From NCBI GenBank assembly GCA_002724575.1, contig PBPC01000065.1, positions 1 through 64,000 of the forward strand: a stretch of 64,000 nucleotides of DNA, read 5' to 3'. A model generated the notes under the pieces. It was given only the letters and a program-made list of their open reading frames with translations. It was not told the DNA's origin and searched no databases. Positions 45,187-54,259 of this stretch are shown in pieces. This stretch comes from Gemmatimonadota bacterium. Lineage in GTDB: Bacteria > Gemmatimonadota > Gemmatimonadetes > Longimicrobiales > Gaopeijiaceae. Made by a program: the position numbers and the translations under genes. Position 1 is the stretch's first letter; the number at the start of each line of letters is the position of its first letter.

Positions 45187-46089
45187 ATGAATGTCAAGAA
45201 AAACAGAATGTGGGCCCTATCTACTTTTTGTCCTGTGGTTTCCTCCATTGCTTTAGCAATCACTTTACCCGGATTAGCGATCGCTCAAGTACCCATTGGT
45301 ACGGATCGTCCTGACTTTGTTGAATCGAGTTCAACAGTAGGTGCGGGTGCTATTCAGGTTGAAGGCTCTTTCGCATTTGATACGGAAACAACAGGTGTCG
45401 GTAACATTGATACTTGGGCTACCCCTTTTCTCTTCCGAGTTGGGATAGCCAACTCTTGGGAGCTAAGGTTAGAGTCGGACTGGTTTACTCAGTATCGAGT
45501 TACTGAGCAGACTCTCTCGAATTCGACATCCGAACTCAATTCAAGACAGATCACTACTAACGGAATTTCGGACTTCTCGGTTGGTGTTAAGTGGTCTTTT
45601 CTTCCTTCGGATGAATCCAGCAGACCTGCGATGGCCGCCTTGGTTCACGCAGATCTGCCAATCGGGTCTGCTGAGTTACGGGGATTTGGGATACGCCCAT
45701 CCTTTCGCGTAGTAGCGGAATGGAGTTTTCACATACCTTGGATTGACGGGGACTACCTCGATCAAGGTGATTTCAGAGGTGACTGGGGGATCGCTATAAT
45801 GCCTGGGTTTCAGTTAGATCGGGACGAGTTCAGTCGGTACCCATCAGGTGTGTTAGGGTTAGTGATAAGCCGCGGCCTTTTTTCCCCTCGGTTCAGAGTG
45901 TTTTCTGAGATGGCTTTTAAACAAATCACAAAAGATGAATACGGAGGTGATATCGGTTTAATACAAACCGGGGGCACATTCTTGTTGAATGATTGGTGGC
46001 AAATTGATTCAGCGGTCTCCTTCGGGCTTACGGATAATGCACCGAACTTTGGCATGACCTTTGGTTTGTCCGGATTGTTCCTTAGATGA
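45187..46089 (+). CDS. outer-membrane protein, transporter-like beta-barrel
   Basis: Start at ATG 45187, because it gives a full signal peptide (MNVKKNRMWAL to AIAQV); an in-frame TTG at 45142 would put hydrophilic residues before it. The mature part has alternating-hydrophobicity strands, GTDRPDFVESSSTVG at the start, and a terminal phenylalanine-glycine barrel pattern ending GLSGLFLR. It resembles the MetA-pathway (PF13557) outer-membrane proteins. No specific substrate can be assigned. It is 24 bases before the cytochrome c gene but may belong to another unit. Confidence 0.75.
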   Translation: MNVKKNRMWALSTFCPVVSSIALAITLPGLAIAQVPIGTDRPDFVESSSTVGAGAIQVEGSFAFDTETTGVGNIDTWATPFLFRVGIANSWELRLESDWFTQYRVTEQTLSNSTSELNSRQITTNGISDFSVGVKWSFLPSDESSRPAMAALVHADLPIGSAELRGFGIRPSFRVVAEWSFHIPWIDGDYLDQGDFRGDWGIAIMPGFQLDRDEFSRYPSGVLGLVISRGLFSPRFRVFSEMAFKQITKDEYGGDIGLIQTGGTFLLNDWWQIDSAVSFGLTDNAPNFGMTFGLSGLFLR

Positions 46090-46113
46090 TGAGTAATATC
46101 AACTCAAGAGTAG

Positions 46114-46881
46114 ATGCTTAACCCATCGTCAAAAAAGAGACTACTAGCGGTCTTGGTCCTTTGTTTCTTGGCCCAGTCGATCTTCGTCTACAGGGATGGC
46201 GTGGATCTAGAACTCTCTTCGGAAGCGATTGAAGGTCGTCAAATCTACCATGAGTCGGCTTGCCAAGTCTGTCATCAACTCTGGGGCCAGGGAGGGTTCC
46301 TTGGCCCTGATCTAACGAATGCCGCAAGCCGCGTTGACGAGACCCGGCTTGTCTCGCTTCTGACTGTTGGGAGTGGTCAGATGCCAGCCTTCAATTTTAG
46401 CTCAAGACAGATTGATCAATTAAAGACCTTTATGAATGAAATTGATCGTCCGGATCTCGGCAGAGGTGAACTGAGGATGGGTGACCCCAGTACGGGTACA
46501 AGTTTACAGGAAGCATTTGAGTCCGCGATCAGCGATTTTGTACTTCCAACTAATACTGCTGCAGGATTTGAAACATTTCGAACTGGGCTGTGCAAAGCGT
46601 GTCATTTCCCCTTTCAGACCTCAATTGTGGGAGCACCTGATCTTTCGACCACTGTCGAGAGGCTTAGTGAACCTGACCTAGTCGACATACTTACCAGTGG
46701 CAAGCCAGAGACTGGCATGCCACCGCCAGTCCCTGAACTCTCACCCTCACAGATTAGTGATCTGATCTCTTATTTCTTCTGGCTAAATGAGCATAGAGGG
46801 GAGTTAGAAGATGATACGCGAACCAGACAGGTGGATCGAAATGTGAATTGGAGATTGCTGCCTTGGTGGGAGTACAGGTAA
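46114..46881 (+). CDS. diheme cytochrome c, NorC-like with a second heme domain
   Basis: A 255-residue protein with one N-terminal membrane span (LLAVLVLCFLAQSIFVY) and two c-type heme sites: CQVCH at 50-54 with Met90 (SGQMPAF) and CKACH at 160-164 with Met202 (GMPPPVP). The first domain, opening GRQIYHESACQVCH and with the GPDLTNAA block, is like NorC, the small subunit of nitric oxide reductase; the second heme domain is an addition. Start ATG 46114 has no strong ribosome site. The gene precedes the NorB-like gene by 50 bases. It probably feeds electrons from a periplasmic donor to that subunit. Confidence 0.85.
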   Translation: MLNPSSKKRLLAVLVLCFLAQSIFVYRDGVDLELSSEAIEGRQIYHESACQVCHQLWGQGGFLGPDLTNAASRVDETRLVSLLTVGSGQMPAFNFSSRQIDQLKTFMNEIDRPDLGRGELRMGDPSTGTSLQEAFESAISDFVLPTNTAAGFETFRTGLCKACHFPFQTSIVGAPDLSTTVERLSEPDLVDILTSGKPETGMPPPVPELSPSQISDLISYFFWLNEHRGELEDDTRTRQVDRNVNWRLLPWWEYR

Positions 46882-46931
46882 GTGAGAGCTATGACACTGT
46901 TCATCACCTATTCGCTCCTCGCGTTGCAGTC

Positions 46932-48389
46932 ATGAATCATACCAATCTGGAGCGCGAGTTAGTGCCTAATGAAGCCAGCAGTCGCTTGCTTTCCTTCGCG
47001 CAGGGTCATCCAGTCCGGCAGTTCGCAACGATCATGTTTATCCGGGGTGGTCTAATTGCAATTGCGGTTACGCTAATTGGAGGAATACTCGCTGCGCTGT
47101 ATTCAGTGCCTGCTCTAGCTCCCAGCTTTCAATCAGTCGGTCTCGACCTTCGCCAGTTACGGCCTATTCACACAGCTTTCGCATCTGCCTGGATTTTTCT
47201 TGGGGGAGTCGCAGTCGTTCATCGGTGGCTGCAGGATCATGGTGGTGACGTGACTCGGGGAGATCGTTGGCGGCTGAGAGTACAGGTGGTGTCATGGGCA
47301 GCCGCTGGAATTGGAATTCTCTTCACCCTTAGCCTGGGTGTGGGATCAGGACGGGAATACGTTGGGTTCCATCCAATGTTTAGTGTACTGATACTGGTTG
47401 GTTGGCTCTGTTACCTATGGAATTTCTTTCGTATCGCCGGGCCAAACTTCTTTCAGCGGCCGGTATACATAACAATGTGGGGCGTGGGAATGTTGTTTTT
47501 TGTTGTCACGTTCATAGAGCAGCACTTGTATCTGATTCCGAGTTTTTTCGCGAATCCCGTGCAAGATCTCCAGGTGCAGTGGAAGGCAACAGGCACACTC
47601 GTGGGAAGCTTTAATCTCTTTGTCTACGGCTCGGTTATTTACATCGGGGAACGCATCAGCCGCAATCCTAGCTATGGCCACTCGAAGATCGCATATGCTC
47701 TATTTGCAGTTGGTCTACTCAATTCGTTCACAAATTTTGCACACCATACATACCATTTGCCGCAGGATCACTTGGTGAAGTGGATATCGTTTGTGGTTTC
47801 GATGGCTGAGATTACGGTTTTGTGCAGAGCCATCTACGACGTCTGGGGGTTGGTGAGCGTAACTGAACGTGGGGAGTTTTGTGCGACCCGAGAAAGCTTC
47901 ACAGCATCAAAATACTGGACAGTCTTCGTTCTTTTTTCAGCAATCCTGATTTCGATTCCTCCACTTAACGCGATAATACACGGGACATATGCGGTCACCG
48001 GACACGCGATGGGTGCTACTATCGGTATCGATACCATGATTCTGATAGGCGCAATTATCTGGATTCTGGGAGAACACCTTCGTGTGAGAGAGGGGGATTC
48101 CGCTGCAGAGAGTCTTAACACAGTGGGAATGCGCAGGATTGTGGTTTGGCTGAACTTAAGTGTGGCCGCGTTGGTTCTATGGCTACATGTCTCAGGGACC
48201 GTAACAGGGGTAACGCGAGCGATCCTTAGTCCGGGTGAAACCTATGTACCTCCGGCATGGTTAGCAGGCTCGAATGGAGTCCTTTTCGCAGGCACTGGCG
48301 TTGTTGCCGCAGTGTTTTTCGGTGCTCTTTTATGGCGCCTCTGTCCGATCGCTTTCCGTTATTGGTGGGTCAGTGAAAAACGTGCTTAG
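46932..48389 (+). CDS. NorB-like heme-copper oxidase superfamily subunit with altered active site
   Basis: A membrane protein of about twelve spans, starting at ATG 46932 (the frame can extend to TTG 46848). It aligns by eye with P. aeruginosa NorB: His80 in RPIHTAF for the low-spin heme, His271-His272 in FAHHTYHL for the binuclear metal, and HGTYAVTGHAMGATIG for the heme b3 region, where His358 matches the b3 ligand. Other canonical ligands are missing. The WVVHLWVEGVWEL segment is replaced by QWKATGTLVGSFNL, with no His or Glu, and the second low-spin histidine position is Met360. So either the site is remodelled or the protein is not a standard NO reductase. It is paired with the diheme cytochrome. 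Confidence 0.75.
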   Translation: MNHTNLERELVPNEASSRLLSFAQGHPVRQFATIMFIRGGLIAIAVTLIGGILAALYSVPALAPSFQSVGLDLRQLRPIHTAFASAWIFLGGVAVVHRWLQDHGGDVTRGDRWRLRVQVVSWAAAGIGILFTLSLGVGSGREYVGFHPMFSVLILVGWLCYLWNFFRIAGPNFFQRPVYITMWGVGMLFFVVTFIEQHLYLIPSFFANPVQDLQVQWKATGTLVGSFNLFVYGSVIYIGERISRNPSYGHSKIAYALFAVGLLNSFTNFAHHTYHLPQDHLVKWISFVVSMAEITVLCRAIYDVWGLVSVTERGEFCATRESFTASKYWTVFVLFSAILISIPPLNAIIHGTYAVTGHAMGATIGIDTMILIGAIIWILGEHLRVREGDSAAESLNTVGMRRIVVWLNLSVAALVLWLHVSGTVTGVTRAILSPGETYVPPAWLAGSNGVLFAGTGVVAAVFFGALLWRLCPIAFRYWWVSEKRA

Positions 48390-48410
48390 TCGATATGCAA
48401 AGTGGTTTGA

Positions 48411-50183
48411 CTAACGAAGCTCAATTTTCGGGAGTAGCCGGAAAAGCCAAAGAATTGCTAAGGCTGCTGTTGTAATGCAGAGAAGCGATAAAGTGTGCCG
48501 TCCGTAGAGGGCATAACCAGTCCCGAACAGTGCACCATAGATTGCTATACAACCCAGGAACCATGCCAGAAATGCTGCAGTTGGACTCGAGCCGTTTGGA
48601 TCAGGTTCTAGGCCAAGCCCAGCCCCTCTCCATCCTCCACCCATGGGTCGTATGAGTTGGTGAAAGCTCTTTAAAGTTTCCGGACTCGCTGGAGGCGTCA
48701 GTAGTGTTACGGTGACCCATCCGATGGACGTTAAGAGCACCCCAAAGACGAGCTGAAATGAGGGCTCTAAGGCCTCTCGCCCCAGCGTGTTTGTGTGAAT
48801 GAACTCGAAGTACACAGCGATGAGAAATGATATGATCATCGCGGAGATTTCACTCCAGGCATTAATGCGCCACCAGAACCATCGAAGAAGGAATACCAAG
48901 CCCGTCCCAGCTCCAATTTGGAGAAGAATCTGGAACGCCTGCAACGCATTTTCGAGCCAAAGTGAAACGATTCCGGCGAGTATAATCAGCCCGATTGTTG
49001 CTAGCCGAGCTAGCCGGAGATAGTGGCGATCCTCACGATCAGGTGATACGAAACGACGATACCAGTCATCGATAATATAGGATGCTCCCCAGTTGAGGTG
49101 GGTGCTGATTGTGGACATATATGCTGCTGCCAGAGAAGCCACGACCAGCCCTAGAAGTCCAGAGGGCAAGAAGACCAGCATCGCCGGATATGCTAAATCA
49201 TGTCGCACGATAGAAGGGTCGACTGTCGGGAAAGCTGCTTGGATAGAATCGAGTGTCGGATAAACGATCAAAGAAGCAAGCGCCACAATGATCCACGGCC
49301 ATGGTCTCAGGGCGTAGTGGGCTAGGTTAAACCAAAGGGTAGCCTTGAGGGCATGGGACTCATCTTTCGCCGCAAGCATCCGCTGTGCTACATAGCCGCC
49401 CCCTCCCGGCTCGGCACCTGGGTACCAAGTACTCCACCATTGAACTGCGATTGGGATAATAAAGATCGCAGCCGCGCTATGCAGGTCTGTGAAGTCAGGA
49501 AGTAGTGCAAGTTTTCCTGCTAGTTCCGGGTTCGTGAATAGACCATTTAGTCCACCCACCGCAGGTTGTTGCACCGCATAGTACGCAGCCGCAAGAGATC
49601 CAGTCATTGCGACGATGAATAACAGTAGGTCCGTGACTACAACTCCCCAAAGCCCAGATGTAGCTGAGTATAGGGCTGTTACAGTCCCTGCGATTAGTAT
49701 GACTTCATACTTGGATACACCCAAAAGGATGCCACCGATCTTGATCGCGGCCAGAGTCACCGTAGCCATGATCATCACATTGAAGAAGATGCCCAGGTAC
49801 AGAGCACGGAAGCCACGCAGAAAGGCTGCCGGACGTCCGGAGTAACGAAGTTCGTAAAAACCGACATCCGTAAGGATATTTGATCGGCGCCAGAGTTGTG
49901 CATAAAAGAACACTGTACACATCCCACTGATTCCCATCGCCCACCAGATCCAGTTTTCACTAACACCTCCTGTTCGTACTAGATCTGTTACCAAGTTTGG
50001 GGTGTCAGTAGAAAAAGTGGTTGCGACCATGGAGGTACCGAGAAGCCACCAGGGCATAGAGCGTCCACCAAGGAAAAATTCATCAGTCTGGCGGCTTGCA
50101 CGACGTGCAAAGTATAGACCGGTTACAAGCGTTACAGTGATGTACAGGCAGACGACGATCCAATCCAACTGGGTCAACTGCAT
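48411..50183 (-). CDS. sodium:solute symporter (SSS family)
   Basis: A 590-residue membrane transporter with about thirteen to fourteen spans, opening LDWIVVCLYITVTLVTGLYFARR and the ADEFFLGGRSMPWW-like block (here QTDEFFLGGRSMPWW) typical of the SSS family, followed by LVATTFSTDTPNLVTDL. SSS proteins use Na+ to import sugars, amino acids or vitamins. It is the last gene of a minus-strand unit with the nucleotidyltransferase and dienelactone-hydrolase genes (32-base gap), and may import their substrate. The start ATG 50183 has no clear ribosome site. The substrate is unknown. Confidence 0.88.
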   Translation of the reverse strand: MQLTQLDWIVVCLYITVTLVTGLYFARRASRQTDEFFLGGRSMPWWLLGTSMVATTFSTDTPNLVTDLVRTGGVSENWIWWAMGISGMCTVFFYAQLWRRSNILTDVGFYELRYSGRPAAFLRGFRALYLGIFFNVMIMATVTLAAIKIGGILLGVSKYEVILIAGTVTALYSATSGLWGVVVTDLLLFIVAMTGSLAAAYYAVQQPAVGGLNGLFTNPELAGKLALLPDFTDLHSAAAIFIIPIAVQWWSTWYPGAEPGGGGYVAQRMLAAKDESHALKATLWFNLAHYALRPWPWIIVALASLIVYPTLDSIQAAFPTVDPSIVRHDLAYPAMLVFLPSGLLGLVVASLAAAYMSTISTHLNWGASYIIDDWYRRFVSPDREDRHYLRLARLATIGLIILAGIVSLWLENALQAFQILLQIGAGTGLVFLLRWFWWRINAWSEISAMIISFLIAVYFEFIHTNTLGREALEPSFQLVFGVLLTSIGWVTVTLLTPPASPETLKSFHQLIRPMGGGWRGAGLGLEPDPNGSSPTAAFLAWFLGCIAIYGALFGTGYALYGRHTLSLLCITTAALAILWLFRLLPKIELR

Positions 50184-50215
50184 GTACTAGACGCCCCCAT
50201 GTCTTCTTGAGTGCA

Positions 50216-51163
50216 CTATGAAACTAGCTCTGCAAAGCCATCGGTAAGCGACCGGGGGTAGATGCCTTGATCAATTTGATTCAGAAGCATGGTTTGGGCT
50301 TGGTCTTTATCCGAGGCGTGCGTTACTCCAAACCACCGATCCTTTGTATGAAGTACTTGCATAGAAGTCGAACCAGCTTGAATCTGGCCATTCAGAGCAG
50401 TGGACAGTAGGAACTCTTGCGATGTGCTCGAGGCATTGTATTCAAGGAAATTACTGAACTGTGAACGCATTTGGTTCATTGTTGATTGGGTGAATCCCCA
50501 CAAATTCATAGATACGATGGAATCTCCTGAAAGCTCCACATGGTTTTCCCCTGGATGTAAACCATGGATTCCCTCCAGGTGTTTCCCAGTGATACACCCA
50601 TCAGCAAGGCGAACATCCTGAGTTTCCTCAATATGAGATAAAAGGCCGTCTTTACTCAGTACACAAATACCTCTTGAGACCGATCCACTCCCTGACAGGG
50701 TATCTGAGAGAGTATATCCAACCAGAGCTCCATCTGAGGTTCGCTGATTGGAATACATATGAGAGTGAAGTATCGAGAAGGCGCCCGGTCCATAAAGGTC
50801 ATCGGCATTGCAAACTGCAAAGGGTCCCTCAATAAAGTCAGCTGCGCAGAGCACGGCGTGACCGGTTCCCCAAGGCCGAGATCTGTCAGGAGGGGGGTGA
50901 AATCCTTCAGGAAGTTGGTCTAGGCTTTGTTGTACATAGTCTATCGGCAGAACTCCGCCAATGATTGTGGACAGGTGAGCCCTGATTTCGTCCTCGATCT
51001 CAGAGCGCGTAACCATAATAATGCGGTTGAATCCGGCTTGGGCAGCGTCATAGATATTGTAATCCATGATAGCTTCCCCATCAGGACCCAGCGGGTCCAG
51101 CTGCTTTAGTCCTCCGTAGCGAGTTGAGAGCCCTGCAGCGAGCACCACAAGTGGCAAGGTCAT
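50216..51163 (-). CDS. NTP-transferase-type nucleotidyltransferase
   Basis: A 315-residue protein with the N-terminal Rossmann-like signature VVLAAGLSTRYGG and a later CNADDLYG metal-binding block, as in sugar-phosphate nucleotidyltransferases. The middle reads RPWGTGHAVLCAAD. Such proteins join an NTP to a sugar or amino-alcohol phosphate. It starts at ATG 51163 and overlaps the end of the dienelactone hydrolase gene by four bases (ATGA), so both are cotranslated; the SSS gene follows. Its substrate cannot be told. A link with the GalNAc-1-phosphate kinase across the window is possible but it lies on the other strand. Confidence 0.83.
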   Translation of the reverse strand: MTLPLVVLAAGLSTRYGGLKQLDPLGPDGEAIMDYNIYDAAQAGFNRIIMVTRSEIEDEIRAHLSTIIGGVLPIDYVQQSLDQLPEGFHPPPDRSRPWGTGHAVLCAADFIEGPFAVCNADDLYGPGAFSILHSHMYSNQRTSDGALVGYTLSDTLSGSGSVSRGICVLSKDGLLSHIEETQDVRLADGCITGKHLEGIHGLHPGENHVELSGDSIVSMNLWGFTQSTMNQMRSQFSNFLEYNASSTSQEFLLSTALNGQIQAGSTSMQVLHTKDRWFGVTHASDKDQAQTMLLNQIDQGIYPRSLTDGFAELVS

Positions 51164-51993
51164 GAGCCGAGCTGTTTTTTAAAAAAGTCGACTGTTAATG
51201 GCCAAGCCTGCTCAGTAGCGCTCATGTTCGCTCCTTGTTGTCCAGATTGTGCACGAAGGAATCCGTGTCCTGCTCCATCGAAAATATGAGCTTTGAAGTT
51301 TCGTTCTCCGCTTGACATCGCTTGTTCCGCTCGTGGTATAGTGGAATTCACACGATTATCATTGCCTCCATAAAGGCCAAGCACTGGTGCCTGGATCTGG
51401 TCAAAGCCTCTTTCAGGCGAAGTACCGTAGTACACAACAGCGGCATCCAGGTCAGCGTAGTCGACTGCAAAGCCGAAGCTTGTGCTTCCACCCCAGCAGT
51501 ATCCCACCGCACCCACTTGATCTCTGGCAGAAGGGAGAGCGGTCGCGTAGGCTGCCATTGCTCGGAGTCGTCGGTTGACGTCAATCGGATCAAGTGTACG
51601 AATCGCTGCCACCGAAGCCTGTCTGTCCATTGACTCTGAGCCTCCACCGTTCGGCCCTGATCCAGATAGTAAATCTGGCGCAACAGCTATAAAGCCATCA
51701 GCTGCAAGTTGGTCAGCAACGGCCCTTATCCAATCTGTTAGGCCATAGATTTCATGAATCACAATGACCACTGGAGCTTCGTCGCTGCGCTCGGGATAGG
51801 TAACCCAAGCCCTCACCATGTCCCCTTCTCCCGCATCATAAGTGACCCATTCACCATGCCTTGGTGATGAGTCCAGCCTCGCAAGTGCGCCTTCTTCGTC
51901 TGGTGGAAGGGACTGGGCTGCAGCAGTTCCATAGAGACTCGTGGCCATTGCCACACTTGTGATTATCGTGAGTTGCCTCAGGCTCAAAATCAT
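51160..51993 (-). CDS. exported dienelactone hydrolase family protein
   Basis: A 277-residue protein with a signal peptide (ending near TAAAQS), starting at ATG 51993 with AAGGAG eight bases upstream. The alpha/beta hydrolase core has VIVIHEIYGLTDW, the nucleophile Cys in GYCWGGS, an Asp in GGNDNRVN and a His in GAGHGFLR, so the full Cys-Asp-His triad is present as in dienelactone hydrolases. Family members cut cyclic or other esters, and in exported relatives the substrate is usually unknown. It heads the minus-strand unit with nucleotidyltransferase and symporter. Confidence 0.88.
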   Translation of the reverse strand: MILSLRQLTIITSVAMATSLYGTAAAQSLPPDEEGALARLDSSPRHGEWVTYDAGEGDMVRAWVTYPERSDEAPVVIVIHEIYGLTDWIRAVADQLAADGFIAVAPDLLSGSGPNGGGSESMDRQASVAAIRTLDPIDVNRRLRAMAAYATALPSARDQVGAVGYCWGGSTSFGFAVDYADLDAAVVYYGTSPERGFDQIQAPVLGLYGGNDNRVNSTIPRAEQAMSSGERNFKAHIFDGAGHGFLRAQSGQQGANMSATEQAWPLTVDFFKKQLGS

Positions 51994-52244
51994 GATGGAC
52001 TCCTTCGTGGCTCAGGTCCTCGTATGATGACCCGCTTGTATCGTGATTCAGTACTCTACTGTCTTCAGAGTCTAGCGATTGCGGGTTAATCATTGTAGAA
52101 AGATGAAGACGAGCATGTTCATACGCGAGTACCTTAGAGTGTTCAGTAGTTGTAACAACCCTGGGCACTTCTGAACTCTTCAGATGTCTCACCGAATATG
52201 AAACTTCTCCATCTAACGTACTGGCATATCTCTGAGTGAAAGAA
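51994..52244. other. intergenic stretch without visible gene
   Basis: Between the dienelactone hydrolase start and the terminator at 52245 I see no gene. A 135-codon minus-strand frame crosses this stretch into the hydrolase gene in another frame, but it has no ribosome site and no recognisable domain. The hydrolase promoter should lie here; no clear -35/-10 pair could be picked by eye. Confidence 0.4.
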
Positions 52245-52276
52245 AACCCCCGCGCCAATTATTTGGCGCGGGGGTT
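52245..52276 (-). terminator. strong intrinsic terminator after the small minus-strand gene
   Basis: AACCCCCGCGCCAA (52245-52258) and TTGGCGCGGGGGTT (52263-52276) are perfect complements, a 14-base stem with a four-base loop. Read on the minus strand, the stem is followed by TTTTCTTT. It lies 31 bases after the stop of the gene at 52308, so it ends that transcript and isolates it from the hydrolase unit. Confidence 0.92.
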
Positions 52277-52307
52277 AAGAAGGTGATTGAAGGGCTACCT
52301 AGGATAA

Positions 52308-52727
52308 TCAGGCAGATTCAATGTCGTAACAGATACGCCAGTCACTCATGTTTTCAGGATCACCTACGCCCTCATCCGTTGGCTGATGACGGCCAAGCCA
52401 CCCAGAGGAATCTCCACTGAATGATTTAGAATAGTGCTCCAAATGATCATTAGCAGTCATTTTATCCAGTTCAACCCCAGATAACTCGACCGTAAGTGAA
52501 TCTCCTGCGTGACCCTCAAAAAGTACTTTGTCGATTTTATCGACCTTATTCCTTTTCGGATGATCAGAAATCGACCAATAGCCCTCCTCAGGGAATGCTA
52601 GCTCGTGACTTACCCCTTGAGTCGTGACTTTAGATTGAAAGCGGAATTCCCCCTCATCATCCCATGCCGCCTCTTTATTGTCCTTAATTTGAATCCAGCG
52701 CAGGACGATTCGAATCTTCTCCGACAT
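52308..52727 (-). CDS. small soluble protein of unknown function
   Basis: A 139-residue protein from ATG 52727, with AGGAGTAAG directly upstream. No signal peptide or membrane span is seen. It is acidic and rich in Asp, Glu, Lys and Ser, begins SEKIRIVLRWIQIKDNKEAAWDDEGE, and ends with a WRICYDIES tail. It has its own strong terminator 31 bases downstream, so it is probably a single-gene transcript. I recognise no family. The upstream 218 bases to the M24 peptidase gene hold a GAGCCG/CGGCTC hairpin (52775-52791) but no other clear feature. Confidence 0.75.
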   Translation of the reverse strand: MSEKIRIVLRWIQIKDNKEAAWDDEGEFRFQSKVTTQGVSHELAFPEEGYWSISDHPKRNKVDKIDKVLFEGHAGDSLTVELSGVELDKMTANDHLEHYSKSFSGDSSGWLGRHQPTDEGVGDPENMSDWRICYDIESA

Positions 52728-52945
52728 TCTTACTCCTGTTTTCGTTCCAACCTTTTTACTAGAGGCGACAAATAGAGCCGTTGTGCGGCTCGGGTCAAGT
52801 GCAGATTCAACCTGAGGTTCGTAGCCTTGTTCACCAAGGACACCTTTCTGGAAAGACCATAAGGTGTCGAGCTTGTGACTGGTTTCCCATGTCCTGACCT
52901 AAAACCAGATTACAGACTCGATCCCAAACAGAATTTGGAGAAACC

Positions 52946-54256
52946 ATGAGCCGCTGGAACACCCGTGTATTGATTGCGCTATTGCTCACCCTATTCGTAG
53001 TTGAGCCCAGAGAAGGGCAGGAGTCTCGGGCACGTTGGGAGAGGATGTGTCAGATCCGAGCTGAAAAGTTTGATCTCATACTCCCAAAGGCGATGCGCGA
53101 TAACGAGCTCGATATGTGGATCGTGGTAATGAGAGAAGGATTGCTTGACCCAATGTGGGATGCGCTCGGTAGGGGATATGTCGGTGATTGGGCTTATTAC
53201 GTGTTTACAGCTCAAGAAGCACGAGTTGAACGTTCAGCTCTTGGGGTTGGCGGGTACATGCTAGAACAGTGCGGGGTCTACGACTATTTCGGCAGTGCAG
53301 AGGAGCTAACAGACTTTGTTACTGAGAGAAACCCTGACCGTATTGGTGTGAATATTGCTGAATCAATCGGCGGAGCAGATGGGCTTTCTCACACATCTTA
53401 TCTCCACTTGAAAGAAAGGTTGGGCCCCTACGGTGATCGTCTTGTTTCTGCAGAGCGTTTCGTTTCCGACTTTCGTTCTAATAGGGTAGCTAGCGAGATC
53501 GCAGCTTTTGCTGAAGCAGGAGAGATCTCGCGAGAGATTGCCGAGCGCGCCCTATCGAACCAGGTCATAACTCCGAGTGTGACGACACTTGAGGATGTTG
53601 CATGGTGGATTTGGGACCAACTCTTAGAAAAAGGTCTAGAGTCCTCATTTGATATGCCCTCTGTTTACATCACGGGTCCAGAAGGGATAGTAGCAACATC
53701 GTCTGACCGAATTATCCAGAGAGGCGACCTTCTCATGATCGATTGGGGTGTAGGGTTCCTCGACTTTTACACAGATATGAAGCGCATTGCCTATGTATTG
53801 CATGAAGGTGAGACAGAGGTGCCAGCAGGAATCCAAAATGCTTTTGACCAAGCACTCAAAGTGCGTGATCTAATGAAATCAACCATCAAACCTGCTAATA
53901 CTGCTCAACAGGCACTCGACATAACGTGGGATGTTATTGAAGCTGCCGGTTTTAATCGAATTGAATTCAATCAACCTTCTACTGACTCGGCGATAACGGA
54001 CGTTGTGCTTGGACCTCACTCAGTAGGTAACTGGGGACATGGCCTTGGTCCGTCACTCGCTTTTTTCAATCCCACCAGATTGACCTATGAGTTAAGGCCA
54101 GGAACGTTGATATCTGTCGAACTGTTTGCGTACACATCTAATCCAGAGTGGGGTGGGGCGAAGGTTCGCATTCCACTTGAGGATGACGCAGTGGTGACCG
54201 AACGAGGGATCGAGTGGCTGTACCCTGTTAATAATCGCATCCTTCTTATCAAGTAA
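52946..54256 (+). CDS. exported M24 family metallopeptidase (Xaa-Pro aminopeptidase-like)
   Basis: A 436-residue protein with a signal peptide (ending near REGQE) and start ATG 52946 with TTGGAGAAACC. The N-terminal domain is a creatinase-like fold and the C-terminal domain is the pita-bread M24 fold. Metal ligands appear as Asp in LMIDWGVGF, Asp in YTDMKRIAY, His in GHGLGPSLA, Glu in ISVELFAYT and Glu in IPLEDDAVV. Such enzymes remove an N-terminal residue before proline or cut related substrates with two divalent metals. The exported form may scavenge peptides, as the other S9 and amidohydrolase genes do. It is three bases before the HAD gene. Confidence 0.88.
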   Translation: MSRWNTRVLIALLLTLFVVEPREGQESRARWERMCQIRAEKFDLILPKAMRDNELDMWIVVMREGLLDPMWDALGRGYVGDWAYYVFTAQEARVERSALGVGGYMLEQCGVYDYFGSAEELTDFVTERNPDRIGVNIAESIGGADGLSHTSYLHLKERLGPYGDRLVSAERFVSDFRSNRVASEIAAFAEAGEISREIAERALSNQVITPSVTTLEDVAWWIWDQLLEKGLESSFDMPSVYITGPEGIVATSSDRIIQRGDLLMIDWGVGFLDFYTDMKRIAYVLHEGETEVPAGIQNAFDQALKVRDLMKSTIKPANTAQQALDITWDVIEAAGFNRIEFNQPSTDSAITDVVLGPHSVGNWGHGLGPSLAFFNPTRLTYELRPGTLISVELFAYTSNPEWGGAKVRIPLEDDAVVTERGIEWLYPVNNRILLIK

Positions 54257-54259
54257 TTT

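Noticed and set aside
51851-52258. A 135-codon minus-strand frame upstream of the dienelactone hydrolase
   Set aside because: It overlaps the hydrolase signal-peptide region in another frame, has no ribosome site and contains a low-complexity RRRRR run but no domain.
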